Below, in pieces: positions 1-13,382 of a DNA stretch of 64,000 nucleotides (position 1 is its first letter; each line of letters begins with the position of its first letter). The translations under genes and the position numbers were made by a program. This DNA comes from Tetrahymena elliotti 4EA (taxonomy: Eukaryota; Ciliophora; Oligohymenophorea; Hymenostomatida; Tetrahymenidae): positions 1,208,236-1,272,235 of the forward strand of contig JH720312.1 of NCBI GenBank assembly GCA_000231825.2, given 5' to 3'. Under the pieces are notes generated by a model, which was not told the origin of the DNA, made no database searches, and saw only the letters and a program-made list of their open reading frames with translations.

Positions 1-461
1 CTTTAAAATTAAATAGAATCAAGGAGTAAGCTAATAGAATTATCTTCTTTTTAAACATTTGACACTATGTATTCTCCAAAATGAATTTTAATTTTATCTA
101 ATCCTATTGCTTGGCAAATAGAATAGTAATTAAAACAATTATTTTTGTTAACTATTTTTACAACTTCCTCTCTTACTTGTGGAGGATTTTAAATAGATAG
201 ATAAACTAACTTAAGAATCTATCCTAAGTAATCCTCTTCTTTTTAAATCTATAAAACATCATTCTTTTTCACCGATTTTATTGATTTTGCTAACACTATT
301 TTCTCCACTTATTTATGCTCCTCTAATATACTTAAAAACACCTAACTCTAAGTTGCTAAAACGAGCTTGTGAGCCAAATACTCATGCTATTTTTCATTCG
401 AGGAGTATACTAGTGTGACATCACTTAAAAACTAATTAAGTGCCAAGTTCCTAATTTCCAT
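1..461 (-). CDS. BTB/POZ domain protein, 3' end beyond window
   Basis: The frame starts at the ATG complementary to 459-461 and runs open, with TAA/TAG read as Gln, to the left edge, so about 153 residues are visible and the C-terminus is missing. Residues about 10-50 carry a BTB/POZ opening: a D-V-T-L-V strand, then H-E-Y-L-A-H-K-L-V-L-A and S-Q-V-F, the classic strand-helix pattern of this fold. BTB domains mediate dimerisation and often bind Cullin-3 as substrate adaptors; whether that applies here cannot be told because the partner domain is outside the window. The start is chosen as the first ATG before the domain. No intron is needed in the visible part. The family call is a motif judgement; the function is open. 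Confidence 0.7.
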
Positions 462-2132
462 TATGCAAATACTTCTAAAAAATTATGCTTTTATTCTAAT
501 AAAATTTAATTTGAAATAAAGAATGAATATTATAATTTATTAATTAGTAATTAGTTGTTTTAAAAGTAATATGAAGATAGATATTAGTTTATTTATTTAT
601 CTTAAAAATTAAGCAAAAAAAATTGCGTATCTAATATACTATTATCTCTATCCAAACAAAGTCTAATGTTACAAATTTTAAATAAAATTTATAGCCATAA
701 AAATGTATCATTTAAAAACCAAATATTTTTGATTGTTGCATCCTATCCATCAAAATACATATTTAATAGCTGGTTAAAAACCATTAATAATTAAAAAATT
801 ATAAATTTGCATATAAATTTATCTATTTATTTGTAATCTCCACACCATTTTTATTATTTTTCATTTCAAAAATTATTAACATAAAAACTGACAAATACAT
901 AAAATTTATATAATTAGTTTTTGAGAATCTTTCATCAAATAAATAAAATTGACTAAGAAAAGTAAAACATAAATTAATTGATTTTTTATTGATATTTATT
1001 CAAATTTGAATTGTTGATCAAATCTTTTTGTTTATTTCTATAATTAATTCATGTTTCTGAGTCAGAGATTACTTTTTAATTTTGAAATCATTAAAAAATC
1101 AATTGATAAGATAAATTAAAGAAAAATATTTTAAAATAAACAATATATATTTTTTAAAAATAATTTTTAATTAAATTTTGAGTGATACTGATTTTAGATA
1201 TTAAAATTTATTCTATTATTGTTATGTAATTAATCATTTTTAAAAATATTTTGATTTAATTAAATTTATTTTATAAATTATTCACCTAATTCTTCAAAAA
1301 CTATTTTAAAAATTGTTATTGAGACAATTTTTAAAAATAAATAATATTCCTTTTAAAATTAATACAAATAAGAAAATGATATTTTTATTTTAATTTAGAT
1401 CACCATTTTTAATGGCTAATATTATCTCAATTTTCTTATTTTCAATATTTTAATATAGTTTGCTCAATATCTCTTCTTTTGATTGAACATAAAATAGCTG
1501 TTAGTACTTTCAAAGTAGTGAAGAAATATCATATTTTTGGAAAACATAAATTTGATAACATTTGTGTTGCAATTTTAATAATGGGTTTTTTGAGGAACAA
1601 GTAATAATGTCAAAAATGAATATTTAATGAAATTATACAAAAACCTGTTTGAGTTCTTTTAAAAGAATATAAAATTTTGTATTTTATCTAAAAATAAATA
1701 TAAAAATTAGTAAATTTTTCATTGTAAAAAATGTAATTTAATTTGAATTTGATAAAACTTTGATTTTTAAGATTACATTTTTATACACTTAAACATCATC
1801 AAATTATTTATGACCAAGGAAGCAATTTACAAACTAAATTTAAAAGAGCAAAGTTTCACTGAAAATTATTGTTTAAAAAAATATGTTTGTTAAATATAAA
1901 CTCTTTACATAATTTTAAATTCAAAGAGTTGCTTGGACAAGTATTTTAATTATTTATTCATTTTTATATTTGTATTTTATGAATGTTATTAATTTATTTT
2001 ATGTTCCTCTTTTTTCCTAATCTAGCAATTATAAGGTACAATAACGTAAGTTAAATGACTTAATTTATTTTCATAAAACTTTTCTCATTTTTGAAAAACA
2101 AAATTTTTTCTATTATTTAATATAAGGTAAAA
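462..2132. other. AT-rich intergenic region
   Basis: I see no supported gene between the BTB gene and the propeller-like gene. One plus-strand frame is free of TGA at roughly 1379-1621 and reads like protein, but it has no upstream ATG and no clear intron signals, and open frames of 70-80 codons are expected by chance when only TGA stops. It probably holds the promoter of the BTB gene and the 3' end of the next gene. Confidence 0.5.
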
Positions 2133-4363
2133 TCAACTCAATTGATCATTAGCTTAAATTTAAACAGCAAACCCAATATCTGCAGGAGATAACTTCAGAT
2201 ATAGAATGGAGTAATCATTTAATAATAAGGTTAATGTATAGGCATTGAGCCAAAATATGTTTTTGACATCACTTTTTAAATGATGGACCACTAATAATTT
2301 TTTAAAGTAAGGCTTGTTTTCATAGTCCATAACACAATAAAAAATAATAGATTTGGATTACCCAACTGCTAGAATGCGTTATAAAACTAATTCATTAGAT
2401 TTGCTTTATTGAATTCTGGAATTTAATTCATTTAAAAAGCCTTTAATTTAATGATTCTTTTCAGGGTAATTGTTGATTGTAAGATTCTCTTAAATGTAAA
2501 AGTATTCACTAAAGCAAGATCCCTCTACTTGGTCTATATCATTTTCGAAGCAAGCTTTTTTGAAACCATATTTCCATTCAAAATTACCTCCAATATCTTC
2601 AGAGTTATTATGAACAGAATAAAGTAAGACTCCTTTTTCATTAACGGAACCAAGGCAAATGTACTTAGCATCAGAAGTAACACTTACTTGTGTTTCATAA
2701 ATATACTCATTAATATTTTCCTAAATACCTTTATCAACTAACATTTCATCTGAGACACTTTAGCTTTCACCCAAATCTTCATTCTCTGAATCATAATTTT
2801 CAGATTGAGATTATTCCTTCATAAAGTTACTAATACTTTACTTATTCATGGCAAATTTTTCTATTAAATGAAAAATGAGAGTTGCAAACAAAAATTAAAA
2901 GAAAGAAATAAGAATAAATTGAAATACAGTTAAATTATGCTTTTTGTATTAGATTATTGTTTGTATCAGAGATTTCATTTATTTGATGTCTGTACTAGGT
3001 ATCCTTATAAGGTAATATTAATTAAATAATGATATCATTCAAAAATGTTAAAAAAATTTAAATTACTTTTTTAGAATTTAGATTATGAGAAATATTATTC
3101 TATTTGGCTTAATTACTCATAAATAGCAGTTATTCATCTTTTGAAATTTATTTTTTCTCTTAAATTTGATCTGTTTATGTTTTTATTTTCTTGAAAACTT
3201 CAAATGAGTATGCCTTTTTACTTTCAAAATCGATTAATTAGCAACTATTCTTTTCATTTTTTATCAGTAGACAATCGTTTCTGATATTCGAAATAATTTT
3301 GTAATTTGCTGATGGGTCAACTTTAAACTTTTTTACCTATGATAAAATTAATAGTTAACATATATTTTGGCACTTGACTAAATTTTCTACAAGCTTTACT
3401 TAGTATTTTAAAATTGTTTTCAAATAATTGGATATAACTTCAGAATGTGAGTTCAAAAATTTAGTTAAATATTATCAACTAGACAAAATTAAATTTTTAT
3501 TGAAATGCTTTAAAATAAATCTTTACAGGAGTAAACGATTGAGTTGAGTCATATTATACTAATTGAGAGTCTGAATAAATAACAAATATGAATTTGCTTT
3601 CTCTTGACCAGCAAAAATCTAAAGTAGAAAATTAGTTATCTTAATAAACTATGTTAGCTACCTTTATCCAGTCATTGATTTCAAAGATAGGTGAGTAAAT
3701 TTTAATATTGCCTCTCGATTCCTATATAGCAAGGGCATAAATATCTTAATTACTATTATTTTAATTATTCTAGATTCCTTATATTTTATTGTTACTCTAT
3801 TAAATTGACAAATCTTAGCGGATCATACTCTAGTCAGTGCTATATATCATATTTATTTTTATTTTTTTGTTTGATTTTTCAGAGTAAGTAGTGTAGCTAC
3901 GAGTGTATTTAGGTTTTTAATTTATCGCATGCTATTCACCCATATTTTTGCCTTGCGTTTCTGGTATTTTATTTTAATTTACACTTTGGAAAAGATAATC
4001 TTCTATTTTTGTTTTTCTAACATTATCTCTTTCTTCAAAAGAGTCTCTAAGAAACATTTATGAAGCTAACGATTATAATTTGCATTTACTATAACTAAAT
4101 TTAACTTGTAATGGTTTATAAAGTTCATAAGGAGAGAACTTAAACAAAGGAGCTTCCAACGATTTGATATCCGCATAGTTTAAATCTTTTTAAAATTTGA
4201 AGCGCCAATCTTCAATAATATTGTGTAAAGACTAAGCACTAAATATGTAAACAGTGCTAGAAATATCTATCAAGCATATTCTTTTTTTCTCTACATCCAA
4301 GTCCATCTTTGTGATAAGACAAGGCTAGTTTTCAAGATTTTTAATTTTTCGAAAGAATACCAT
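2133..4363 (-). CDS. WD/beta-propeller-like protein, four exons
   Basis: Model: exons 4363-3527, 3336-3067, 3003-2928 and 2860-2133 on the minus strand; 637 codons including TGA. All introns are GT-AG (190, 63 and 67 bp), and phases match at each junction (0, 0, 1); the last intron has a long pyrimidine tract before AG. I do not recognise a named family. Residues around 210-280 and again around 420-470 contain short strand-rich blocks ending in W or F-D motifs (for example S-R-G-N-I-K-I-Y and S-D-A-K-Y-I-C-L-G-S), typical of degenerate WD40-type propeller blades, separated by Gln/Asn/Lys-rich linkers. That suggests a scaffold or trafficking protein, but this is inference. The first and last exons alone look like two separate genes; the in-phase middle exons are what join them. 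An additional 5' exon upstream of 4363 cannot be excluded. Confidence 0.6.
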
Positions 4364-5676
4364 TTTAAGTATTAATTAAGAGTTGTGAATTTTTGAATAG
4401 AAATGGCTTCAATTTATACATAAAGTAATTGTAAGTATAAAGGTTTGTGATAAACCTTGTTCCTTCTTGCTTTCTAGCTAATTAGCAAACTAAAAAGATA
4501 ACTAAGTGGGTGAATAAATTAATTCTGCTTGATAAGAATATTTAAAATCTGCGAGTAAGCCTTTATCAATGAATCAATAAATAATTTATAAAAATATAAA
4601 GATTTCAATTTACATCCAAATAGAATAGTAATTTTTTTCTTGAGCAAAAAAATAAATTCCCACCTTTCTTTGTTTTTATGGTTCTTCATGTAATAAAAAT
4701 ACATTTTTTTTCTAAATTCTGAAATTTAAATCATTGGACCACATTTTAAAAGATAAAATACCTTATAAATTAATTAATATACTCTATTTTATGGGGAAAA
4801 TGTTCAGAGTGATTCAAATCCATTCAATTTTTATTTAGCCCAGAGGATGTAGAATTTAATAAAAAATGGAAATATGATTTGTTTATTTTTGTAAAATGAT
4901 AGAAAGTACCAAATTAGCTTATTTATTTGAAAATCCAAAAACTGCTTATTTTTTTTATTTTGAATTGATTTCTTAATTGATTAAAAATAAATACTGGATG
5001 AATTTAATGATTAAAACGAATCTTTAATTTTAAAAGTGTAGGTGGATAAATATAGTGAAAGAGTTTTTTTGAAAGCTACTATCTATTTTGGTTTATGTAA
5101 TCAATCTTTTCAGTTTTACTGAATTCTAATAAAAAAGAAAGAAAGAAAATAAGGTGTTTATTTATAATTAAAAGTGTAAAGTAAGCAGAGAAAATATAAT
5201 ACAAGATAAGTATGTTAATAAGAAAGATATACAAATGTATGGATTTATTTTAGTATTTTTATTTATAAGATTTAATTGAATGGCAAACACCATATTTAAA
5301 TTTTAATTTAAAAATTTGTTTTTATGTGGAAAGGATTAAGAAGGAATGGATGGATTGATTGGTATAGTTTAGTTTATGAATTTAAATTAGAAAATATTTT
5401 GATAAGAAGAGATTATTATTCTTGAAGTGAGATTTCATTTACAAGTTTAAGAAATTTTTATTTTTTAGCAACTAGCGTTGCTATTTTTTTGTAAATATTT
5501 GTTATATTTAAATAGATTATTGTTATTATGCAAAAATTAATATTTTTGTTAGGAATTTGATGCTATCTGATTATTATGTGATGATGCTGAATGCTAGAGG
5601 GTAAAAAGAGGAAAATTCCTTTTATTTAACTAACTGGCTTATTATTCGATTCATTTTTAATGAAGCCATATATTTC
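4364..5676. other. AT-rich intergenic region
   Basis: A minus-strand open frame of about 140 codons starts near 4703 and overlaps the first exon of the propeller-like gene in another frame. It has no recognisable domain and may be chance or a 5' extension. The remainder (4740-5676) is AT-rich with purine runs such as repeated GAAA near 5140, and nothing codable that I can support. Confidence 0.4.
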
Positions 5677-6240
5677 TCATTTTATTTTCAAGTCAATCAA
5701 ATCTAAATCGCTAGCTGAAGTGGATTGATTTTTTATTTCACTTAAAACAGTTTGTTTGTTTTCTTCCTCACTTAAGTCTTTGTTAAGCTAAAGATAGCCA
5801 TTAATCTTTTGTTTCAAGTCTTAAATATGAGCGAAGATCATTTAATTTTTCTTTTAAAATTTTTAAGCTTCATGAGAAATTCTGGCCAATTGATACTACT
5901 CAAAAAATTCTGAGTGTAAATCATCAATTATTTTCATTTTGTGATAGCAGTATTTAATTTGTTTGAAAAACTTAGGAATAGTCACTTCATATTTATATTT
6001 GTTGAATTTTTTGTATTTACGGAAAAAAGTTATATCTTGGCATAAACTGGTCATGTTTTCTCTATCTTTCTCTGTTTCGAGGTGTAAGAAAGAGTCTCCA
6101 TGTTAAGAGAGATAACTAAAAACAGTTTTTCTTTAATTCTAAATATATAATTCCAAAGATTCGTATTGTGAGAGAATATACTCTACTTATTATTAGCATT
6201 TTTATTTGTCAGTGTAGCCTTTAGCAGATGTGCAACCCAT
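5677..6240 (-). CDS. Small coiled-coil protein with MGC lipidation start
   Basis: A single exon of 188 codons ending in TGA, 187 residues. It begins Met-Gly-Cys. Gly2 followed by Cys3 is the usual arrangement for N-myristoylation plus palmitoylation, so membrane anchoring is plausible (inference). The rest is charged and helical, rich in Lys, Glu and Gln, with a run of F-x-K-x-K-K-F-x-K-Y basic residues near residue 85 and a Glu/Gln-rich helix near residue 130-165. There is no enzyme motif and I do not recognise the family. In-frame TAA/TAG codons are frequent, so it is only visible with the ciliate code. The flanks on both sides are long gene-free stretches. Confidence 0.6.
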
Positions 6241-9200
6241 GATTATATGATTTAATAGATTTAAATATATTTAGTTGATGTTTTTATAAATTAATTAATT
6301 GATTTTGTTTTAATTTATTAATTATTTATATTCTTTTATTTCATTTATAAATCAGATTTACATCAAGCAAATTATAATCTTTTTTCAATTCTTTCTTTTC
6401 TTTACTAATTTTTATATTGGGAAGTAAATAAATTTCTCTCTATTACTATCAAAATTCAAGCAACCACAAATATTTTTTAGATTATTACTATATATCTCAT
6501 TACTATTTTTTTTTACAATACAATCTTAATCTAACACAGTCGGATAAGGATTTACTAAAATAATCATTCTTCCCAGGAAACTATTCTAGCTATTTACAAA
6601 TTAACAAGAAAAAAAATTAATACAGCAACAAAATATTTGTATTTTTTTTCAATTTCAAAAAAAAAAAATTTCTAAAATATTTTTTGATAGAAAATTCACA
6701 TTTGACTATACATTTTTAATTTAAAAATAAAGGTAAAAGTCAAGACGCTCGAAAAATTTTCCCTCTAAAATAAATGAGTAGTACTGATAAAAGTTATTTC
6801 ACAATGATTATTCAATATTATTTTAATTAAAAAACAGAAAAATTACATGAAATAAATATAGATTTTAAATAATTTGTCAATCATATCAAAAGAAATTAGC
6901 TCAAAATTTTTAAAATAAAAAAAATATTTTAAATAATTTTCTTTTACTTATTTGTATTTGTCTTAAAGAATTTTTTTTACTAATTAAAGGTGATTACTTG
7001 ATTACTTATTTTACTAATTAGAAGTAATTACTTATTTTAACTTAAGATTTATGGCTTTAAAATTATTTAAGAATTTAACATTAAAGATTATATATTACCA
7101 ATATTATTAATTGATCACTCTAAATCATGTATTATATAGCTTATAGGCAGCCTATTTACTTACTAGTCAATTATCGTTTTCAGCTTTACAGTACCAATAA
7201 TTTGATTCCACTCTTACTTTAAAAATTTTTAAATTTGGTTTTGATAACTGGCTGATTGACATTTTTAAGATTGTTTTAAAAGATTTTTAATTCACTTGCT
7301 AGCATTTATATTTTACTGGCTTTTCTCTTTTTTTAACAATCTTTTTCTAACAAAATGGATTAGTTAATTCTATAAAAATTCACATTCCCAAATTATCATA
7401 TCAATTATTACAAATACTCTTTAGAAAATTTAAAAATTTTGAATAGATAATAAGAAAATTTCTTCAATTTCTGATATATGGATTTTATAACTTATTTGTA
7501 TATTTTGGTTATGATAGTCACATCGATTAAATTGACTAAAATCCTCCAATATTGGAAAAAAAATAAAGAAAATCAGGTAAGAAAAAAGATAGCTTGAATT
7601 TAGTTACTGGTAACATTATAGATTAAATCAAAAACTCTTATTCAATAACTTAATTGTTAAAATTTTCAATTTCTATCGCAAGTTTTATGCTTGTTTTTGT
7701 ATGATAAAATCCACTCATCAAGCATGTACTAAGGACTAACATATTTTTTGTCACTCAAATTAAGAAAATTCTTATTTTTAATTCTTCAATAATTTTCTCA
7801 ACAAGAGACAAAAATATTTTAATTTTAGGATTTAATAGACTAAAAATAATATTCACCAAAGTAAAAAACTTCTAAATTTTTTGAAAACTATATTATCTAA
7901 TTTTTAAACAAACATATTACCCTAAATACTCTTAAGTAAGTTAGTTAGTTTTTAGTTTATTTTTATTTTTTTACTCGAAATTAGCTTTTGGTATTTTACT
8001 CTATTTGTAGGAAAAAAATAAAGTAATTTTCAAAGATTAAGGGTATATAGATGTTTTGCTTAAAAGCAAAACAAAATTTTTTTATATTTAATAATTAACT
8101 TATAATACTGTATTTTTCAATTCCAGTAATTTTAATTGATTCGTTTAATTATTTTCTATTTGAAAATATTGAATAAAATTTAAAGAAAAGGAAGCAGTAT
8201 ATGATCATAATAGAAATAGCATATTATTAATTACGCTAATTTTATAATTAGAATATTTAAACTAAACTTGGATTGTCATAAATTTTATTTAATCAATATG
8301 TTTTATTTAATTTTTAAATACATTATTTATTCATACAAATCAGGTAGAACCTTGGTAGTAACCTTAAATTATACATGATATAAACGCACATAAATTTAAT
8401 TATTCATTAGTTTAATTAAAAAAAGAAAGACGAAGATATTTTCAAAATTATCATATGTTAATAAAGCCAGTAAAAATATTTACAAATATTTAAAAGCTAT
8501 TAGTTGTAAATTTTACTCATGAGAAAAAATCAAAAATTAAATTAAATCTCAAAGTTTAGGATAACTAAATAATTATTTGTGTTAAACTCATCAATAATAA
8601 ATTATTTTAATATTTTTTAAAGACTGAAATTAATTTCTTAATATTATGAACAGAATATTTTAAATTTTAGTCTGTAAATAAATTCAATAAAAATATTTTT
8701 TAAATTCACCTAAAATCCAATATTTCAAATTATGAAAAGAAAATATATTAATTCATGTGAAAATAGGAGAAGTTTTATAATATAAAGCAAATATAATTTT
8801 TGAAGATTAATCAATCAAGCAAGATAAATATAGTAATGGTTCATAGGAAATATTGTTTATCAAAATTTTTAAATGTAATTAAGAAAAATAGAAAGAAGAG
8901 TGAAAGAAATAATATAAAAATTGAGTTTAAGTAAATAATGTAAGAAATTGCTAGATTTTTAGAAGGATATTTTTAGATTTTGTAAGATATAATTATAATA
9001 AAGAAGGAAAAGAGATGGAACAAAGTATTAATTTACAAATAGAAAAATAATATATATTGATTGATAGATTGATTGATATTTGTTTAATAAAGAAGTATTC
9101 AAAATTATAAGATCTTATCTTAATTATTTATTTATTAGTCAATAACTAACTTATTTGTTGTTATTGTTTTTAGTTAGAATTATCTAATTTTATATTCATT

Positions 9201-9310
9201 TATTATCAAATTTTGTTGATTTGTTTTTGTTATTATGATAAACTTAACCCCCACAAATATTTTTATTTGATTATTTTTTATTTTGGGATTAATTCATGCC
9301 AGTTTTAACT
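6241..9310. other. Long AT-rich gene-poor region
   Basis: About 3 kb without a supported gene. Two very short frames caught my eye: a plus-strand one from 7479 to a TGA near 7597, coding a hydrophobic stretch followed by basic residues and ending beside a GTAAGA donor-like site, and a minus-strand one near 7150-7260. Neither has partner exons I can place. Short TTGATTGA runs occur near 9057-9080. Otherwise homopolymer A and T tracts only. Confidence 0.5.
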
Positions 9311-10357
9311 TCACTAGGTAGATATAGGTTAAGTTTGATATTATTCAGTTTTTATTTTTTTGTGAACAGCACTTGAAAATCTTCTAGTTTCCCCTGCAAA
9401 GGATCTTTGGGCGAAAGATTAAAGCTCACTGATGCTCTTAAAATTACTTTGATTTACAGAAGGAGCATCATAAATAATATTATTTTCTTCACTGATAGTT
9501 AATCTTCTCTTTTTCTTTTCTTCGCTGCTGCTGTTATTTTGGGTATTTGTGGATGAACCTGTTGCGTTGTTAGTGGTATTAGTTGAAGTAAGATTTAAAG
9601 ATGAAGAAACAGGAGAGGATATAGAGCTTTCCTTGATTGGTGTTGTTTTGCAGTTTTTCAATATGTCCTTAACAATAGTGCGGAACTTTTCAAAGTATTT
9701 AACTTACTTTTTGCTAATAGCTCCTTTGGTCTTGATAAGATGCTTTTCATTTTCTTCTAAAGCTTTTTCAATTTTATCATCTTAGTAGAAGTCAATAACT
9801 TGAGAAATATCTTATGAATCAAATTTTCCAAATTCTTTTTGAGTCAAATTTTCAATAGCTTAAAACTTTTCGCGATGATCCATTTTGATCTTGCTGCTTT
9901 CCAAAATTTTAGAAACATTTTAAAGGTACTCCTTTTCAAATTCTTCAAAGGATTTAATTACTAATTGTTTGATTTCTTCAAATTCGGCATGAACTTCTTG
10001 GCTGATTGTCTTTTAAAATTCTTCCATTTAGTTTTCTGATTCTAAATTTTTGGCTTACTTGTTAATCTTAATATATTTTTCAGAAATATCAGAAGTAAAC
10101 TTTTCTAAAATGATATATTTGTGTTGGTAGTGGTCGTTTAGAATGCATTCAGCACAAGCTAATTTTGCTTCAACTTTGCAGGAAGGATCAATGCATAAGA
10201 ATTTGAGTCTGTTATTATCATGGTCTTACTTATTGCATTTCATTTAATCTTTATTTATTAAGAAAACCTTTTCTTCCTCGATTTTCATAGCACTTGAGGG
10301 AGCAGTTTCTGCCTTAGAATCAACCGAGCTTTTGCAAGAGTATTCTTCTTTGTTCAT
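9311..10357 (-). CDS. B-box zinc-finger coiled-coil protein
   Basis: A single exon of 349 codons, 348 residues, stop TGA. The N-terminal part holds a B-box-like zinc-binding pattern: Cys41-x4-His46, Cys55-x4-Cys60, Cys68-x2-Cys71, His76-x2-His79. After it comes a long helical, acidic/lysine-rich region (about residues 85-240), then a Ser/Thr/Asn-rich low-complexity linker (about 245-280) with a basic KKKRR patch, and a short charged tail. This B-box plus coiled-coil order resembles TRIM proteins without a RING finger, a layout common among ciliate proteins. B-boxes bind zinc and mediate protein contacts; the partner is unknown. The KKKRR patch could be a nuclear localisation signal (inference). 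The start is the first ATG, only 35 residues or so before the zinc ligands. Confidence 0.72.
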
Positions 10358-11987
10358 TTAAATTTAAGTAAAATAAGATTTTTATTTTTTCCTTTTTTCA
10401 ACGAATTGACTGTTTATTTTAGTTTTTTTTTTAGTTATTTATTTTATAAATTGCGCTTAAAGCCAACAGATTTAATTTCAATTGATTTTTGATCAATTGA
10501 TTTTGCGCAAAGTTATTAAGTTTTAGTATCATTAAGATATTTAAACTGAGATACAAGCCCGCGAGATAAAATCCATTTGAAGAGTAGATATATTTAAACA
10601 TAAATATATACTATGTGGAAACTTTATTAATTAATCCTTTTGTAAATCTTGAATAATATTTTTGTTTACTTTCAACAAAAGAAATATTTAGTAGAGATAA
10701 ATACTTTGAAAACATTTGAATTTCTTTTAATCATATCAGTAGACAGAGGCAAGTAGGATTTTTTGCAAAAATGTTCATCTTTATGATTTCAATCTTTTAC
10801 ATTTTAATAGATTTTTAAAATTTTTTTTCTGTTTTTATATTTTTTTTAATTTACTTGAAAATATTATTATTATCTTCACTTTAAAATAATAACTCTATTA
10901 TTAAGTTTATTATTTAAATTCTTTCATTCAAATTCAAAAGTAAATTATAAAATAATAAAAATTTAGGGATAGAGAAGAAAGATAGAGAAAACTATTAATT
11001 TATGTTAACGTTATTTCAAGAGTTTTATTATTAATGCTATTATTATTAAAATTATAAAGTGTGAAACATATTTAGTCATAATTATTTATTTGCTAATATC
11101 ATGAATAAAATAAATATTTTCAATTGTAAATTTAATTTGAAAATGTTTAAAAAATATTTGACTTATTTTCATAATTACAATTTTAATGAAAGAAGATGAA
11201 AAGGAAAAGTTTATTTTCAAAATGATTATTTTATTAAAAACAAGAGTTTTAAAATAAAAATGATTATTCACTTTTTTTAAACTCTATTCAATTGTTTTTA
11301 AAATATATTGGAAATATTTCTAAATCTGTTTTATTTTATATACTTAGTTAAATATAAATAAAAAATGAAATAGAGATTAAAAGGTTAGATAGATTAATTT
11401 TAATTATTTAGTAGAGGTAATTCTCTATTTAATAAATTTATTTTTGATTCAAAGTACTCAGTACTACTTTAATTTGTAAAAAATGAATTTTTTATTTTTT
11501 TACTAAAAAGTAAGAAGAGAATAATATTATTCAAAGTTAGGTGTATGAAAAGCTCCTTATCAAATATATGCTCACTTGACTTATTTATTCATAGTCACTA
11601 AAATTAAAAGAAATTTGCTTCTAATAATTTTATTTGGCTGTTTTAAAATAAATTTTCTAAAATAAATTATTTTTCTTTTTGCTCGATAGAATTTTATTGT
11701 AAAAGTTAAAAGAATATTAAATATTTATTGTTTGAATTGATTATTTTATTTTAAATATCATAATTTTGAATATAGCTGGACATTTTTGCTAATAAATAGT
11801 AAGTAAGTACCTTTATCTTAGACAAGAAGTATGTAGATCAGTTTTGTAGTTCAATCAATATTAATAACCATAACCAACATTATCAATCAATATTCAAGAT
11901 ATTTAAAATAAATTAATAAATAAAATTTCAATTCATCAATTATTTATAAGAAGAAAATTTATTGAAAGAAAAATATCTTAAATCAAT
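10358..11987. other. AT-rich intergenic region
   Basis: The region lies between two divergently transcribed genes (B-box gene leftward, coiled-coil gene rightward), so it should contain both promoters. I see only A/T-rich sequence with scattered homopolymers. A 61-codon minus-strand frame at 11086-11271 is hydrophobic/Lys-rich and looks like chance translation. Confidence 0.5.
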
Positions 11988-13382
11988 ATGGATAAATCTC
12001 GTTAATAACTAATTTAGCTTTGCCAAAGCTTTTAGCTGTTATTTTAGAAACTAAAAGATAATAGGAAGCATAAGTTAGAAATTTAGAAATCAAATGACTA
12101 GCTCAGAGAAATAATCTCTACTGAAAGTCAGAAAAGGAATCAAACATAAGAATTATTAGATTAAGAAAAGGACTAATTATAAAAATAGTTAAAGTAGGTT
12201 TAAGAAATTTTGGAGGCTTATTAAAGTAACAACCTTCAGATTATCTCAGCAATAAATTAAAGTGCTGACTAGCAAAAGTTGCTCATTGAACAGAAAAAGA
12301 ATTTGGAGGAAAGATTAAAAGACAAAGAATAAATCAATCATGACAAGCTTTAGTAACAGAGTTTTTTAAAAGAAGAGATGAACATATTGTGTAGATAATT
12401 GACTCTTATTAATGGAAGTGATAAAGATTTGGAAAGTGCAATCCAATAATAGGTAGAGAATTTAGAAGTACAAAAGAGTAAGCTCAATGAAATGTTGCAA
12501 AAGATTAAAGATAATGATGACTTTTAATCATAGTTGCTATAAGAAAAAGATAAGAGTGAAATGAATTATAAGTCTATTTAAAAAGAATTAGCTCAAACAA
12601 TCAAATAAAATGCAGCAGTTTAATAAAAAATAAAAGACTGCAGTAAAATATTTGAAAAATTATCTTCCTAGCTCAACTCTAAAATGGAAAGACTAAATAC
12701 TCAATACAAACATAACGATCAACTCAATTAATAAATAAAAAAACTTGAAAATCTGAAAGTTTCTCAGCAAAACGTAAATAATATCTTTATATTATGATAA
12801 TATTAAATTATTTTTCTAACAAAGTATTCTTAGGCAGGTTAATACTAACACTAGTAAAGTTAAATTTCTAAGAATTTATCTCCTAACTCTAGAATAAGAC
12901 TTAGTAAACAAAGATAAGCCTAATAAGCAGAGCAAAATTTATCTGAAGAGTAGAGAAATAGAGTTAACGATTACAGAGTTTAGTTAAATTAATAACTTGA
13001 TTACTATAAGAATCAAATTGAAAATTATGATTCCATGATCAATCAGTTGCAATTAGATATAGAAAATCTTCAATCCTAATTTGAATAATTTTCTTTCATT
13101 CCATAAGATTAACTCATTTAACTCTTTTAACAGCACTTCTTATCTCAAAATGAGGGTGAATAATAATAATAATTCTATAGTGAATAAGATCAAAACCATT
13201 TATAATAAGGAAATTATGAATCTTTTAATCCTAATGGAATAAATACAGTAGTTTCCAATGAATATTAAAACAGAAATGATCATTTAAGTAGTTAAGTTGT
13301 GACCTCATAACAAAATAACTATTCAGATGGAATATTTTAGCAAGAAGATGACTAAGAAGAAGAGGAAGAAGAAGTGTTGTGA
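11988..13382 (+). CDS. Gln-rich coiled-coil protein, two exons
   Basis: Exons 11988-12773 and 12834-13382 join in phase 0 across a 60-bp intron that starts GTAAAT, ends TTCTTAG and contains an in-frame TGA, so splicing is required. The product is 444 residues. Almost the whole first exon is predicted coiled coil: continuous heptad-like runs of Leu/Ile with Glu, Lys and Gln and no Pro. A second coiled segment lies around residues 290-345, followed by a Gln/Asn-rich region and a C-terminus of about a dozen acidic residues. Such proteins are usually structural or scaffold components, for example of cytoskeletal or basal-body structures in ciliates, but no family signature is visible. Large numbers of TAA/TAG codons are read as Gln. 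Confidence 0.75.

Noticed and set aside
9549..9785. Plus-strand ORF of 78 codons opposite the B-box gene
   Set aside because: Antisense shadow; the minus frame has the zinc ligands and a full-length protein.
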